Source of the DNA: JACQFZ01 sp041485885
GTDB taxonomy: Bacteria > Pseudomonadota > Gammaproteobacteria > Acidiferrobacterales > Sulfurifustaceae
DNA length: 64,000 nucleotides
Reading direction: 5' to 3'
Assembly: GCA_041485885.1 (NCBI GenBank)
Contig: JBGPKL010000003.1
Coordinates: 62,001-126,000 of the forward strand
The position numbers were made by a program, and so were the translations under genes. Of this stretch, positions 24,995 through 32,776 are shown one piece after another; positions within the stretch are counted from its first letter, which is position 1; each line of letters begins with the position of its first letter. The notes beneath the pieces were generated by a model. The model was not told the origin of the DNA and made no database searches. It saw only the letters and a list, made by a program, of their open reading frames with translations.

Positions 24995-26395
24995 TTAATT
25001 GGTGGATCGCGTTTTCGCCGCGCGTGCAGACGCGGGTCCTTGCTGATTCAGGACATGTTTCAATTGCAACTCGTACTGCTCAATATCGTCTGGCGTTCGA
25101 GTCTCGGTCGCGCATACCAGCAACGTTTCGCCTAGCTCCGGATAGTACGGCGCGAGATCGAAGCCACCCAGAATACGTTCGCTTCGCAACGACGCCAGCA
25201 CGTCCGCAACCGGCGCGTCCAGCCGGAGCACCGCCTCGTGAAACACCGGGCGGTTGAACACGCGCGTCACGCCGCGGATAGCGGTGAGCTTATCGAGTAG
25301 CGCGTTCATATTGGCGTGGCATGCGGCGGCGACGCGTTCGAGACCCTCCGGCCCGAGCAGCGCCATGTAAAGCGTCGCCGCGGTGACGACCAATCCCTGA
25401 TTGGTGCAAATATTAGATGTCGCCTTGGAGCGGCGGATATGTTGCTCGCGCGCCTGCAACGTCAGCGTAAAGCCTGGTTTGCCGTCGACGTCAACGGTGC
25501 GCCCGATGATGCGCCCCGGCATCTGGCGCACCAACGGCTCCTTGCAACAAAGAAATCCGAAATACGGTCCGCCGGAGGAAAGCGGCGCGCCGAGAGGCTG
25601 GCCTTCACCGACCGCGATGTCGGCACCGCGCGCGCCCCATTCCCCGGGCGGTTTTAGCAGCGCGAGCGACGTCGGGTTAACCAGCGCAACCGCGAGCATG
25701 CCGTGGGCGTGCGCCCACTCGGTCAGTTCGTCCACGTCTTCGAGCACGCCGAAAAAGTTTGGCTGCGGAATCACCAGCGCCGCGACGTCTTCCCCCTCGA
25801 AACGCTTGAGCGACGCCGGGATCGTGTGGCCGCCTTCGGTGCAGTAAGGCAACTCGATTAATTCGATGTTCTGATTGTGCACGATCGATCGGACCACCTC
25901 GCGATAAATCGGATGCACCGTGCTCGGCATCAGAATCCGGCGGGCCTTCTTGTGTGCGCGCACCGCCATGAGCACGGCTTCCGCCAATCCGGACGCGCCG
26001 TCGTACAGCGAAGCGTTGGAGACGTCCATGCCGGTGAGCGACGCCATCATCGTTTGGAATTCGTAGAGCAACTGCAACGTGCCTTGGCTCGCCTCCGCCT
26101 GGTACGGCGTGTACGCGGAATAAAATTCGCCGCGCGTGGCGATTTCCCAAACCGCCGCCGGAATGTGATGCTCGTACGCGCCGGCACCGATGAAGTTAAG
26201 ATAAAGGCCGTCCTGCGCCGCGCGCTCCTGCATCAGCCGATCGACTTGCATCTCGCTCAGACCTTCCGGCACGCGCGTGAGCTTGCCGCTGCGCAGCTGC
26301 GCGGGAATCTCCTCGAACAAAGCATCGATGCTGTCGACACCGATCGCGGCGAGCATCGCCTCGACGTCGGCTTCGGTGTGCGGAATGAACGGCAT
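24995..26395 (-). CDS. gcvPA: Glycine dehydrogenase (decarboxylating) subunit 1
   Basis: First subunit of the two-chain glycine decarboxylase, homologous to the N-terminal half of single-chain GcvP. The 466-residue product begins FIPHTEADVEAMLAAIGV and has FIGAGAYEHHIPAAVWEI, YTPYQAEASQGTLQLLYEFQ and ASLYDGASGLAEA, all typical of GcvPA. It lacks the PLP lysine, which is in GcvPB. gcvH ends 3 nt upstream and tpx begins 13 nt downstream. Confidence 0.96.
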   Translation of the reverse strand: MPFIPHTEADVEAMLAAIGVDSIDALFEEIPAQLRSGKLTRVPEGLSEMQVDRLMQERAAQDGLYLNFIGAGAYEHHIPAAVWEIATRGEFYSAYTPYQAEASQGTLQLLYEFQTMMASLTGMDVSNASLYDGASGLAEAVLMAVRAHKKARRILMPSTVHPIYREVVRSIVHNQNIELIELPYCTEGGHTIPASLKRFEGEDVAALVIPQPNFFGVLEDVDELTEWAHAHGMLAVALVNPTSLALLKPPGEWGARGADIAVGEGQPLGAPLSSGGPYFGFLCCKEPLVRQMPGRIIGRTVDVDGKPGFTLTLQAREQHIRRSKATSNICTNQGLVVTAATLYMALLGPEGLERVAAACHANMNALLDKLTAIRGVTRVFNRPVFHEAVLRLDAPVADVLASLRSERILGGFDLAPYYPELGETLLVCATETRTPDDIEQYELQLKHVLNQQGPASARAAKTRSTN

Positions 26396-26398
26396 GGG

Positions 26399-26794
26399 TC
26401 AGTGCTTCTCGGAAGCGACTTGTGCGTCGTAGGCGCCGGCATCGAGCAACGCGTTCCACTCTGCCGGATTCGACGGCCGAATCTTGAACATCCAGCCTTC
26501 TCCGTAGGGGTCCTTGTTGATAGTCTCGGGACCGTCGGCGAGCGCGGTGTTGGCAGCGGTGATCTCGCCGCTCATCGGCGCGTAGACGTCGGAGGCGGCC
26601 TTAACCGATTCGACGACGGCACATTCGTTACCCGCCGAGACTTTCCGACCCTGCTCGGGAAGCTCGACATAAACCAAATCGCCCATCAAGTCTTGGGCGT
26701 GATCGGTGATGCCGACGGTCAACGTTCCATCGGTTTCGCGCCGGACCCATTCATGCGACTTGGTGTACTTAAGACTTCCCGGGGTTTTGCTCAT
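26399..26794 (-). CDS. gcvH: Glycine cleavage system H protein
   Basis: Lipoyl carrier protein that shuttles the aminomethyl group from the P-protein to GcvT. The 131-residue length is normal. The lipoyl-accepting lysine is in ESVKAASDVYAP (about residue 66), and the C-terminus has the FKIRPSNPAEWNALLDA segment seen in the family. It lies 10 nt after gcvT and 3 nt before gcvPA in the operon. Confidence 0.97.
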   Translation of the reverse strand: MSKTPGSLKYTKSHEWVRRETDGTLTVGITDHAQDLMGDLVYVELPEQGRKVSAGNECAVVESVKAASDVYAPMSGEITAANTALADGPETINKDPYGEGWMFKIRPSNPAEWNALLDAGAYDAQVASEKH

Positions 26795-26804
26795 GACGAC
26801 CTCC

Positions 26805-27905
26805 TCAGGCTAGACAGCTCTTGCCGTTTCGCACGAACGGATACTTCACTACGCGCGCATCGAGCATCTTACCGCGGACATCGACTCGACAACGGCTGCC
26901 GATCGGCACTCCCGCCGGCACGCGCGCGAGCGCTATCGAGCAATTCAACGTCGGCGAAAAGCTCCCGCTGGTTACTTCGCCTTCACCGAGCCCCTCGCAC
27001 AGCACCTTTTGGTGACTGCGCAGAACTCCGCCCTTGCCCTCGAGCGCGAGTCCGGCGAGCGCACGGCTAGCGCCGTTCGCGCGCTGCTTGTCGAGCACCT
27101 CGCGCCCGATGAACTTGCGGTCCGTCGGCTCGAACGCGACCGTCCAGGCGAGCCCGGACTCGATCGGCGTCGTGGTCTCGTCCATGTCCTGACCGTATAG
27201 GTTCATGCCGGCCTCGAGCCGCAAGGTATCGCGCGCGCCCAAACCGGCCGGCCGGATATCCACGTCTTGCAACGCCTGCCAAACGTCCTTAACCGCGGTA
27301 GTCGGGAGAATAATCTCGAACCCATCTTCTCCGGTGTAGCCGGTCGTGGCGATAAAGAGATCGCCGACCGTGGCCGCGTGAAACGGCTGAAGATTTCCGG
27401 CGGCGCTGCGAATCGGATCGCCTAGCGCCCGGCAAACTTTTTCCCTCGCGTTTGGTCCTTGTGCGGCGATGATGGCGAGATCGTCGCGCTCGACGATTTG
27501 CACGCCGCCGAACAATTCGGCGGCGTTGCGGATCCAGGCGAGGTCTTTCTCGCGCGTCGCCGCGTTGGCGACTACACGGAACGAAGAGTCGTCGAGAAAG
27601 TAAACGATCAGATCGTCGAGCACACCGCCCTCGGTATTCAACATACACGAGTAGAGCGCCCGTCCCGGCGTCTTGAGCTTCGCGACGTCGTTCGCGAGCA
27701 GCAAGCGCAGAAAGTCCCGCACCTCGTCGCCTTTCAACTCGAGAACGTTCATGTGCGAAACGTCGAACATCCCGGCATCGTTGCGCACTCGATGGTGCTC
27801 CTCGATCTGCGAGCCGTAGTGCAGTGGCATGTCCCAGCCGCCGAAGTCGACGATCTTCGCGTTGAGCGCGAGATGAATTTCGTACAGCGGTGTGCGATGC
27901 CCCAT
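26805..27905 (-). CDS. gcvT: Aminomethyltransferase (glycine cleavage T protein)
   Basis: Transfers the methylene group from aminomethyl-GcvH to tetrahydrofolate and releases ammonia. The 366-residue product has TPLYEIHLALNAKIVDFGGWDMPLHYG at the N-terminus (seen as VDFGGWDMPLHYGSQ), MFDVSHM, YTGEDGFEI and the C-terminal barrel region. First gene of the operon gcvT-gcvH-gcvPA-tpx-gcvPB. Its leader carries a tandem glycine riboswitch and an intrinsic terminator that ends about 40 nt before the start codon, so expression should depend on glycine. Confidence 0.97.
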   Translation of the reverse strand: MGHRTPLYEIHLALNAKIVDFGGWDMPLHYGSQIEEHHRVRNDAGMFDVSHMNVLELKGDEVRDFLRLLLANDVAKLKTPGRALYSCMLNTEGGVLDDLIVYFLDDSSFRVVANAATREKDLAWIRNAAELFGGVQIVERDDLAIIAAQGPNAREKVCRALGDPIRSAAGNLQPFHAATVGDLFIATTGYTGEDGFEIILPTTAVKDVWQALQDVDIRPAGLGARDTLRLEAGMNLYGQDMDETTTPIESGLAWTVAFEPTDRKFIGREVLDKQRANGASRALAGLALEGKGGVLRSHQKVLCEGLGEGEVTSGSFSPTLNCSIALARVPAGVPIGSRCRVDVRGKMLDARVVKYPFVRNGKSCLA

Positions 27906-27943
27906 GGGTGGTAGCGAACCTCAGTTCACGCGACGATAACCGC

Positions 27944-27983
27944 GAAAATAAATAAAAAAAGGGCGATGGGAATCCCATCGCCC
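27944..27983 (-). terminator. Intrinsic terminator of the glycine riboswitch
   Basis: On the minus strand a GGGCGATGGG/CCCATCGCCC hairpin (27961-27983, loop 3 nt) is followed directly by a T-rich run (27944-27960). It begins immediately after the second glycine aptamer and ends before gcvT, so it is the likely expression platform. Confidence 0.85.
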
Positions 27984-28250
27984 CTCTGTCCGGTAACCTG
28001 AGAGTCTTGAGCCCCTTCGGTGTCCGCCGCAGCGCGCACACGGCGCGCGGGTCGGATCTCTCCAGAGTCGCCTCATGCGGGTGCGCAAACGCAACGCATA
28101 AACCCGCGGTCCTTTTGCCTGAGCGATTCCGGGCGGTTGCGCCTTCGGCGCTTGAGCGCTAGATCGAGGAACCGAAACTGCGAACCGTCCGATCCACCGT
28201 ACGCCGGTAGTCAGGGGCTCGACGATCTAGTGAACAAGCCTCTCCCGCGG
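27984..28250 (-). ncRNA. Tandem glycine riboswitch (two gcvT-motif aptamers)
   Basis: In the gcvT leader, minus-strand sense. Aptamer 1 has GGGAGAGGC (near 28245), GCGCCGAAGGCGCAA (near 28150) and CGCTCAGGCAAAAGGACCGC (near 28115). Aptamer 2 has CTCTGGAGAGATCC (near 28060), ACACCGAAGGGG (near 28018) and GACTCTCAGGTTACCGGACA (near 28000). These are the conserved glycine-binding core elements, in order, twice. Binding of glycine is expected to prevent formation of the downstream terminator and turn on glycine cleavage. Confidence 0.93.
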
Positions 28251-28268
28251 GGGTGCGGCGAGGCGCGC

Positions 28269-28298
28269 ACTATATCTCAGCGGCCGGCAGCAAGCCAA
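28269..28298 (-). promoter_or_regulatory. Probable promoter of the gcv operon
   Basis: Minus-strand TATAGT (-10, 28269-28274) and TTGGCT (-35, 28293-28298) with 18-nt spacing. The start would be near 28262, just before the first glycine aptamer. Confidence 0.5.
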
Positions 28299-28306
28299 GC
28301 TGAAGT

Positions 28307-29098
28307 CTAAAATTCCCATTCAATCCGCGCGCGTAGCAGCCGTTGCTCGCTCGCCTCGGTCAATCCGAAGGCCACGCCGAGCGTCGTGTAGAGACCGCGC
28401 CCGAGGCGGAAATCGACGGCGGGCGATATCAAGTGCTTCTGTTCGTCGCGCGGCTCGAAATTCCTGATCGGTCCAAAATCGCCGAACAGGTCGAGACGCG
28501 GCTGCCAGTATTCGCTGAGGCGGTAAATAAGCGACATCGCGTATTGCAGCTCCCAACCTTGCGCGCGATCCGGTCCCTTGAGCGCGCGCTCGAAGATGGG
28601 GTTGAAGTCAAATGTCCAGCGCCCGAAGTCTTTTTCGAGGATCAGACGCAACTCGCCCTCCACCTCTTTTTCCTCTCCCGTCGCTGTTCGCGGGTACTCG
28701 AGCTCGGCATAGGCGCCGATATCGACCGGAAGCTCGCCCTTCTCGAAAAATCGCGTGCGGACGCGATAGCGGCTTGCCGCGTATTCGAAATTATTTCCAC
28801 GCGTGCGCGCGTAGTCGCGGTAATACGCAATCTCAGTTTTGTCGGTAATACCGTAGGTGAGCTCGAACGTGCTGCGCGTCAGCCCCTTGTTATCGTCCGG
28901 CGCGGCCGGTTCTTTCGTCCCTCGGCTGGTATGGGTGGTGAAATTCTCGATCTCGAATTCGCCACGGCTCGCCGTCTTGTAGGGATAAACTTCCAGGTCA
29001 AAGTAATTTAGCGCCGAAGCCTCGCCGCTAGCTAACAACGCAACGGCGCCCAACCCGTGAAGCACACTACGCAAATTCGATCGAAACATGATAGGCAC
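28307..29098 (-). CDS. Putative outer-membrane beta-barrel protein in an iron-uptake operon
   Basis: A 263-residue protein starting with GTG at 29098; an ATG at 29089 would also fit. It has a signal peptide (VLHGLGAVALLASGEASA) and then alternating amphipathic strands with many Tyr/Phe/Arg residues, such as KTEIAYYRDYARTRG, YRVRTRFFEKG and ELRLILEKDFGRWTFDF. It ends in an aromatic residue (RARIEWEF), a typical outer-membrane barrel signal for BamA. No TonB box or plug domain is visible. It is the last gene after cupredoxin, FTR1 and hemP, so a role in iron passage across the outer membrane is plausible but only inferred. Confidence 0.7.
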   Translation of the reverse strand: MPIMFRSNLRSVLHGLGAVALLASGEASALNYFDLEVYPYKTASRGEFEIENFTTHTSRGTKEPAAPDDNKGLTRSTFELTYGITDKTEIAYYRDYARTRGNNFEYAASRYRVRTRFFEKGELPVDIGAYAELEYPRTATGEEKEVEGELRLILEKDFGRWTFDFNPIFERALKGPDRAQGWELQYAMSLIYRLSEYWQPRLDLFGDFGPIRNFEPRDEQKHLISPAVDFRLGRGLYTTLGVAFGLTEASEQRLLRARIEWEF

Positions 29099-29214
29099 CT
29101 AACCCTCCAGTGAATGGAAACTTGCTGCTGGCTGGCTAGCACGGCTGTGCGCCGCGTGGCTGGCTGGGAAGTTCTTGTTGTTCAGGCCGTCGCTATCGTC
29201 TCATCTGCCAGAGA

Positions 29215-29412
29215 TCAAGCAGTCAAAATCAACTTGCCGGTGCTCGTCTGTCGCAACCTATACTCCCGACCGGCGTGCTCGATGATAAGCTCGCCGCGCC
29301 GACCGAGAAGTGCGTCGCTGCGCACGCGCGAAATACCCGCGACGCCGGGCCGCGACGGCGTGTCGCCGCTTAATATCGGCACTGGCTTTGATTTTGGTTC
29401 GTCAACATTCAT
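29215..29412 (-). CDS. hemP: HemP-family hemin uptake protein
   Basis: A 65-residue protein whose second half matches the HemP pattern: RVRSDALLGRRGELIIEHAG, then REYRLRQTSTGKLILTA at the C-terminus. HemP proteins are small, Fur-regulated and usually next to heme or siderophore uptake genes; a role in heme uptake or its regulation has been proposed. Here it follows the FTR1 permease by 37 nt and precedes the beta-barrel gene. The pairing with FTR1 rather than a TonB heme receptor is noteworthy. Confidence 0.8.
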   Translation of the reverse strand: MNVDEPKSKPVPILSGDTPSRPGVAGISRVRSDALLGRRGELIIEHAGREYRLRQTSTGKLILTA

Positions 29413-29449
29413 CGATGCATCATTTCAGTTCACCGCGTACGAGGGCCTG

Positions 29450-30310
29450 TCACTTCGCCGCCTCCAACTTGCCGCGGCGTAACGGAGGCTGCGCCGACGG
29501 GCGAGCGGGAACAGAACCATAAAGACGGCCCAATATCAAAATCACGCCGAGGGTAAGAACGTAGAACAAAACTTGCATCCCGGCGGGGCGATCCAGGTAA
29601 CCGACCAACGCCTGGAGCACGCGTCCCAACAGACTCTGCTGCGAGAGCCACGCCGAAGTGTCCCATAACGGCTCGCCGAGCGACGGAAGAAAATCCGCTT
29701 GTATCAGGAACCCCGTCCCTTGCGCGGCCATGCCGGCCGCTAACAGCGCGATTAACCAGCCGGTGACGGTAAAGAGACGCCGCGCGGCGAGTCGAAGCAA
29801 TCCCAAGTACAACAACAACCCCATGCCGGAACCGAGCGCGAGACCGATAAACGCACCCGCCCACATCGCCGGCGCTTGATCCTGCTGAGCGATCGCGATG
29901 CCGTAGAGGAACAGCACGACCTCGGAGCCTTCGCGCAATACCGCGAGACCGACGACGGTCGCCAACAGATATTGCGGGCGGACGCCGGCGGCGATGTCGC
30001 GGCCGACCGTTTTAATTCGGTTCGCCAGTTCGGCGCCGTGCCGTGCCATCCAGACGTTGTGCCAACCGAGCATCCCGACCGCGACAAACAATATCGAGGC
30101 ATTGAAAATTTCCTGACCCATGCCTTGCGCCGCCGAGGCGATGCTGCCGGCAAAGGCCGCTACAATCCCCGCTCCGACGAGACCGGCGGCGACGCCGGAA
30201 CCAATCCAAAACCCGCGTCCGCGTAACCCGCGCGCGGCCGCCATGACGAGCCCAACGACCATCGCGGCTTCGAGCACTTCGCGCAGAACAATAATCGCGG
30301 TCGCAAACAT
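29450..30310 (-). CDS. FTR1-family iron permease (EfeU-like)
   Basis: Inner-membrane high-affinity iron permease of 286 residues with seven hydrophobic segments. Two REXXE iron-binding motifs are present: LREVLEA at residues 9-15, and LREGSEV near 125 in the fourth segment. The rest (GFWIGSGVAAGL, GMLGWHNVWMARHG) is typical of bacterial FTR1/EfeU. It lies 23 nt downstream of the cupredoxin gene; cupredoxin plus FTR1 forms a minimal ferrous or ferric uptake unit, with the cupredoxin as periplasmic oxidase or donor. No EfeB peroxidase is present. Confidence 0.93.
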   Translation of the reverse strand: MFATAIIVLREVLEAAMVVGLVMAAARGLRGRGFWIGSGVAAGLVGAGIVAAFAGSIASAAQGMGQEIFNASILFVAVGMLGWHNVWMARHGAELANRIKTVGRDIAAGVRPQYLLATVVGLAVLREGSEVVLFLYGIAIAQQDQAPAMWAGAFIGLALGSGMGLLLYLGLLRLAARRLFTVTGWLIALLAAGMAAQGTGFLIQADFLPSLGEPLWDTSAWLSQQSLLGRVLQALVGYLDRPAGMQVLFYVLTLGVILILGRLYGSVPARPSAQPPLRRGKLEAAK

Positions 30311-30333
30311 GGTTATCCGCTCCGTCGCATTCG

Positions 30334-30681
30334 TTACTTCGCGACGATCTGTCCTTTTGCCGTCTTGGGATGAAATTCGCCGAAGAAGCTATAAGTACCG
30401 GCCTTTAGCGGCCCGAGAATGATCTCCGCCTTCTGGCCGGCCGGTATCACTTTTTCGCGGTTAAGTTCATGGCTCTCAAACTCTTCGGGTCCCGGCCCTT
30501 CGTTGCTAACGACGAGTTTGAATTTCTTCCCGGCCGGAACGTCGACCGTCTCTGGAATGAATCGACCATCCTTTACCGTTAATTGAAACGCCGGCAAATC
30601 CGCGCCGTGGACAGCGGTGAACGGACCTAGGAGCATGAGCAGCAGCGCCGCGACGCCGAGCTGTAGGCGGTTTACGTCCAA
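30334..30681 (-). CDS. Periplasmic cupredoxin-domain protein of the FTR1 iron system
   Basis: About 115 residues when started at TTG 30681, which has AGAGGAG 6 nt upstream; an ATG at 30753 would give an N-terminus without sense and place the Fur box inside the gene. The signal peptide (LGVAALLLMLLGPFTAVHGA) leads into a cupredoxin fold: FQLTVKDGRFIPETVDVPAG, FKLVVSNEGPGPEEFES, and GTYSFFGEFHPKTAKGQIV. Histidines in FESHEL and GEFHP are possible metal ligands; no cysteine ligand is present. Such proteins resemble the N-terminal cupredoxin domain of EfeO and probably deliver iron to the FTR1 permease. First gene of the operon. Confidence 0.85.
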   Translation of the reverse strand: MDVNRLQLGVAALLLMLLGPFTAVHGADLPAFQLTVKDGRFIPETVDVPAGKKFKLVVSNEGPGPEEFESHELNREKVIPAGQKAEIILGPLKAGTYSFFGEFHPKTAKGQIVAK

Positions 30682-30738
30682 GAGCTTCTCCTCTGATTGG
30701 CCGGCATAAACCGCATTATCCACATCGACAACAGAAAC

Positions 30739-30757
30739 GCAAATCATTCTCATTTAG
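30739..30757 (-). promoter_or_regulatory. Fur-box-like site upstream of the iron operon
   Basis: Minus-strand CTAAATGAGAATGATTTGC matches the Fur consensus of GATAAT-type hexamers, with the typical TGAGAATGATT core. It lies about 58 nt upstream of the TTG start. A GATAAT -10-like hexamer lies about 23 nt downstream of the site. Repression by Fur-Fe(II) is expected. Confidence 0.7.
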
Positions 30758-30836
30758 ATTCAATAGACCATGCAGATCCGATTGTAAGGGGGCTTCTGGT
30801 GGTGCTTGTTACCTTTGGGGCTGGGCGCCGTGGCGT

Positions 30837-31607
30837 TCAGTTCAGCTCAAACTCGGCTACTACCGGAGCGTGATCCGAGGGGCGCTCAAGGCCACGAGGG
30901 CTCTTGTCGACTACGCACGAGCGGCAGCGCTCGGCCAAAGCGGAGCTACACAAGATGTGATCGATGCGAAGGCCCAGATTGCGCCGGAATCCCCCTTGTC
31001 GATAGTCCCACCACGTATAACTCGCCGGCGGCTGCTCAAATCGCCGAAAGACATCGACAAGTCCGATATCGACAATGTCGTGCAACGCCGCGCGCTCTGC
31101 TTCGCTGAAGAGCACCTGGTTCTGCCATAGGCGTGGGTCGTACACGTCGCGGTTTTCCGGCGCAACGTTAAAGTCGCCCACTACGGCGAGCAGCGGATAG
31201 CGCTCGATCTCCGCGGAAAGATAAGCGCGCAACCCGGCAAGCCAGCGCAGCTTGAACTCGTATTTCTCCGAGCCGACTCGCTCGCCATTCGGCACGTACA
31301 CGTTGATGACACGTATATCGTCGAGACTCACCGCTACCAGTCGCTTCTGCTCGCCGTCGAGACCGGGTGGAGCGCTCGCTACCGCTGTCGCGAGTTTACG
31401 CGTGAGCGTCGCAACTCCGTTGTAGGCCTTCTGCCCCACGTGTGCGACTTGATAGCCCGTGGCATGGATCGGCTCATACGGGAATTCGGCGTCGATGACC
31501 TTGGTTTCTTGCAGACACAAGACATCCGGGTGTTGCGAGGCGAGCCAATCGAGAACGTGTGGTAGGCGCGCGCGGATGGAATTCACGTTCCAGGTGGCGA
31601 GCTTCAC
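30837..31607 (-). CDS. xthA: Exodeoxyribonuclease III (AP endonuclease)
   Basis: Exo III family nuclease for base-excision repair, cutting at abasic sites. The 256-residue protein has the family motifs MKLATWNVNSIRAR (N-terminus), CLQETKV (catalytic glutamate), NVYVPNGE, GDFNVAPENRDVYDP (catalytic Asp/Asn) and SDHAPVVAEF (catalytic His). Length and all motifs are intact. It is separated by 33 nt from the DUF4124-glutaredoxin gene upstream. Confidence 0.96.
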   Translation of the reverse strand: MKLATWNVNSIRARLPHVLDWLASQHPDVLCLQETKVIDAEFPYEPIHATGYQVAHVGQKAYNGVATLTRKLATAVASAPPGLDGEQKRLVAVSLDDIRVINVYVPNGERVGSEKYEFKLRWLAGLRAYLSAEIERYPLLAVVGDFNVAPENRDVYDPRLWQNQVLFSEAERAALHDIVDIGLVDVFRRFEQPPASYTWWDYRQGGFRRNLGLRIDHILCSSALAERCRSCVVDKSPRGLERPSDHAPVVAEFELN

Positions 31608-31640
31608 GCGCGAATCATACGCGGAGAAATTCGCGCGGTC

Positions 31641-32123
31641 CTACGACGCGGGCTTTTGGGTTTCCTCGGATTGGGCCTTGGGATACCCGGCCTGATCGAG
31701 CTCTCCCTCGAGCAGCGATTCAAGATAGCCCTTCATGATCTTGGTGCCGATCATGATGGTCGGAACGGCGAGACCGCCGGCCTGCTTGATCAGCTCATCC
31801 TGAAGCTTCCGATCGCCCTCGACGTTCTTCTCGGTAAACGGAACGCCACGGGTTTTCAGGTACGCGCGCGCCGTATCGCACGACGCGCATTTGGGCGCGC
31901 TGTAAAGAACGACGGGCATCTTCTCCGCGGCGTCGCCGGCTTGACGACTCTCCCGATCGCCCATGTGTTTCTCTTCGACGCGATAGCCGTCGCTCGAAGG
32001 CGGTTGATCGTGGTATGAGACGTTACCGTCCTTATCGACCCACTTGTAAAGTTTCCCCGCGTGCGCGAGCGGCGCGCTGAACACCATCGCCGCCACCAGC
32101 AAAAGTTTCCATCGCAGACCCAT
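31641..32123 (-). CDS. Exported DUF4124-glutaredoxin fusion protein
   Basis: A 160-residue protein from the ATG at 32123. It has a signal peptide (LLLVAAMVFSAPLAHA), a short DUF4124 domain (KLYKWVDKDGNVSYHDQPP, residues 24-42) and a glutaredoxin-like domain with the redox motif CASC at 79-82 (VVLYSAPKCASC) and VPTIMIG as the cis-proline loop. It probably acts in the periplasm in thiol-disulfide exchange; the partner is unknown. Two residues separate it from the SH3 protein gene upstream, so the two are cotranscribed with prlC. Confidence 0.85.
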   Translation of the reverse strand: MGLRWKLLLVAAMVFSAPLAHAGKLYKWVDKDGNVSYHDQPPSSDGYRVEEKHMGDRESRQAGDAAEKMPVVLYSAPKCASCDTARAYLKTRGVPFTEKNVEGDRKLQDELIKQAGGLAVPTIMIGTKIMKGYLESLLEGELDQAGYPKAQSEETQKPAS

Positions 32124-32125
32124 GC

Positions 32126-32776
32126 TCAGATCCTCAGGTACATGCCCCCCATACGCCGGCGAATCGACTCCCGAACCCAAATGATTCCGCCGATAAAACC
32201 TAGCACAAGCATAGCAAAGGCAAATCCGAGCCATAGAAAGCCGAATCCGGAATCAGCCGGCACCTGACCTGCGGAGTCCGAGGCCGGAGCGGCGGCTGCG
32301 TCCGCCTTCGCTTGAGCGATCTGCTCATCCTTCTTCTTGAGCTCGCTCTGCACTTGCGCGAGCTGGGTCCGCATTACCGTAAGCTCGGCTTGAGCCTGCT
32401 CGTCGGTAAGCGATGCTCCCGACACGGTGCGACTCTTGTCGAGTAACGTCTGAGCCTGCACGAGCTGCGCGCGGGTACGATCAAGCTCCGCGCGCAATCC
32501 CTTCGCGAGCACACTCGACGGCGGTCGCGCCGACAGCGCGCCGGCTTCCACCCAACCTTCGATGCCCGTTGCGTCGCGCACGCGCACAAAACCGATCCCC
32601 TGCTCGATAACTTCCAGAGAAGCTCCGGTTGTCAGCGTTTTCAACACCGGCGCGGCGGACGCCGGCTCTGCATGGAGGGGAACCGTCAGCTGATCGGTCA
32701 CATAGTTCGTTTCCGCCAGCGCCGCGAACGGAACCGTTAGAGCGCCGAAAATAAACCAAGCGCTGAGCCGCGTCAT
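32126..32776 (-). CDS. SH3-domain membrane protein (YgiM/TIGR04211-like)
   Basis: A 216-residue protein from the ATG at 32776, which overlaps the prlC stop as ATGA. It has a signal peptide (AWFIFGALTVPFAALAE), a bacterial SH3 domain (ETNYVTDQLTVPLHAEPA to GWVEAGALS), a coiled coil (about 90-160, with QAQAELTVMRTQLAQVQSEL), and one C-terminal transmembrane helix (GFLWLGFAFAMLVLGFIGGIIWV) followed by a short basic tail. This is the usual layout of the YgiM family, whose function is unclear; SH3b domains often bind cell wall. Confidence 0.85.
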   Translation of the reverse strand: MTRLSAWFIFGALTVPFAALAETNYVTDQLTVPLHAEPASAAPVLKTLTTGASLEVIEQGIGFVRVRDATGIEGWVEAGALSARPPSSVLAKGLRAELDRTRAQLVQAQTLLDKSRTVSGASLTDEQAQAELTVMRTQLAQVQSELKKKDEQIAQAKADAAAAPASDSAGQVPADSGFGFLWLGFAFAMLVLGFIGGIIWVRESIRRRMGGMYLRI

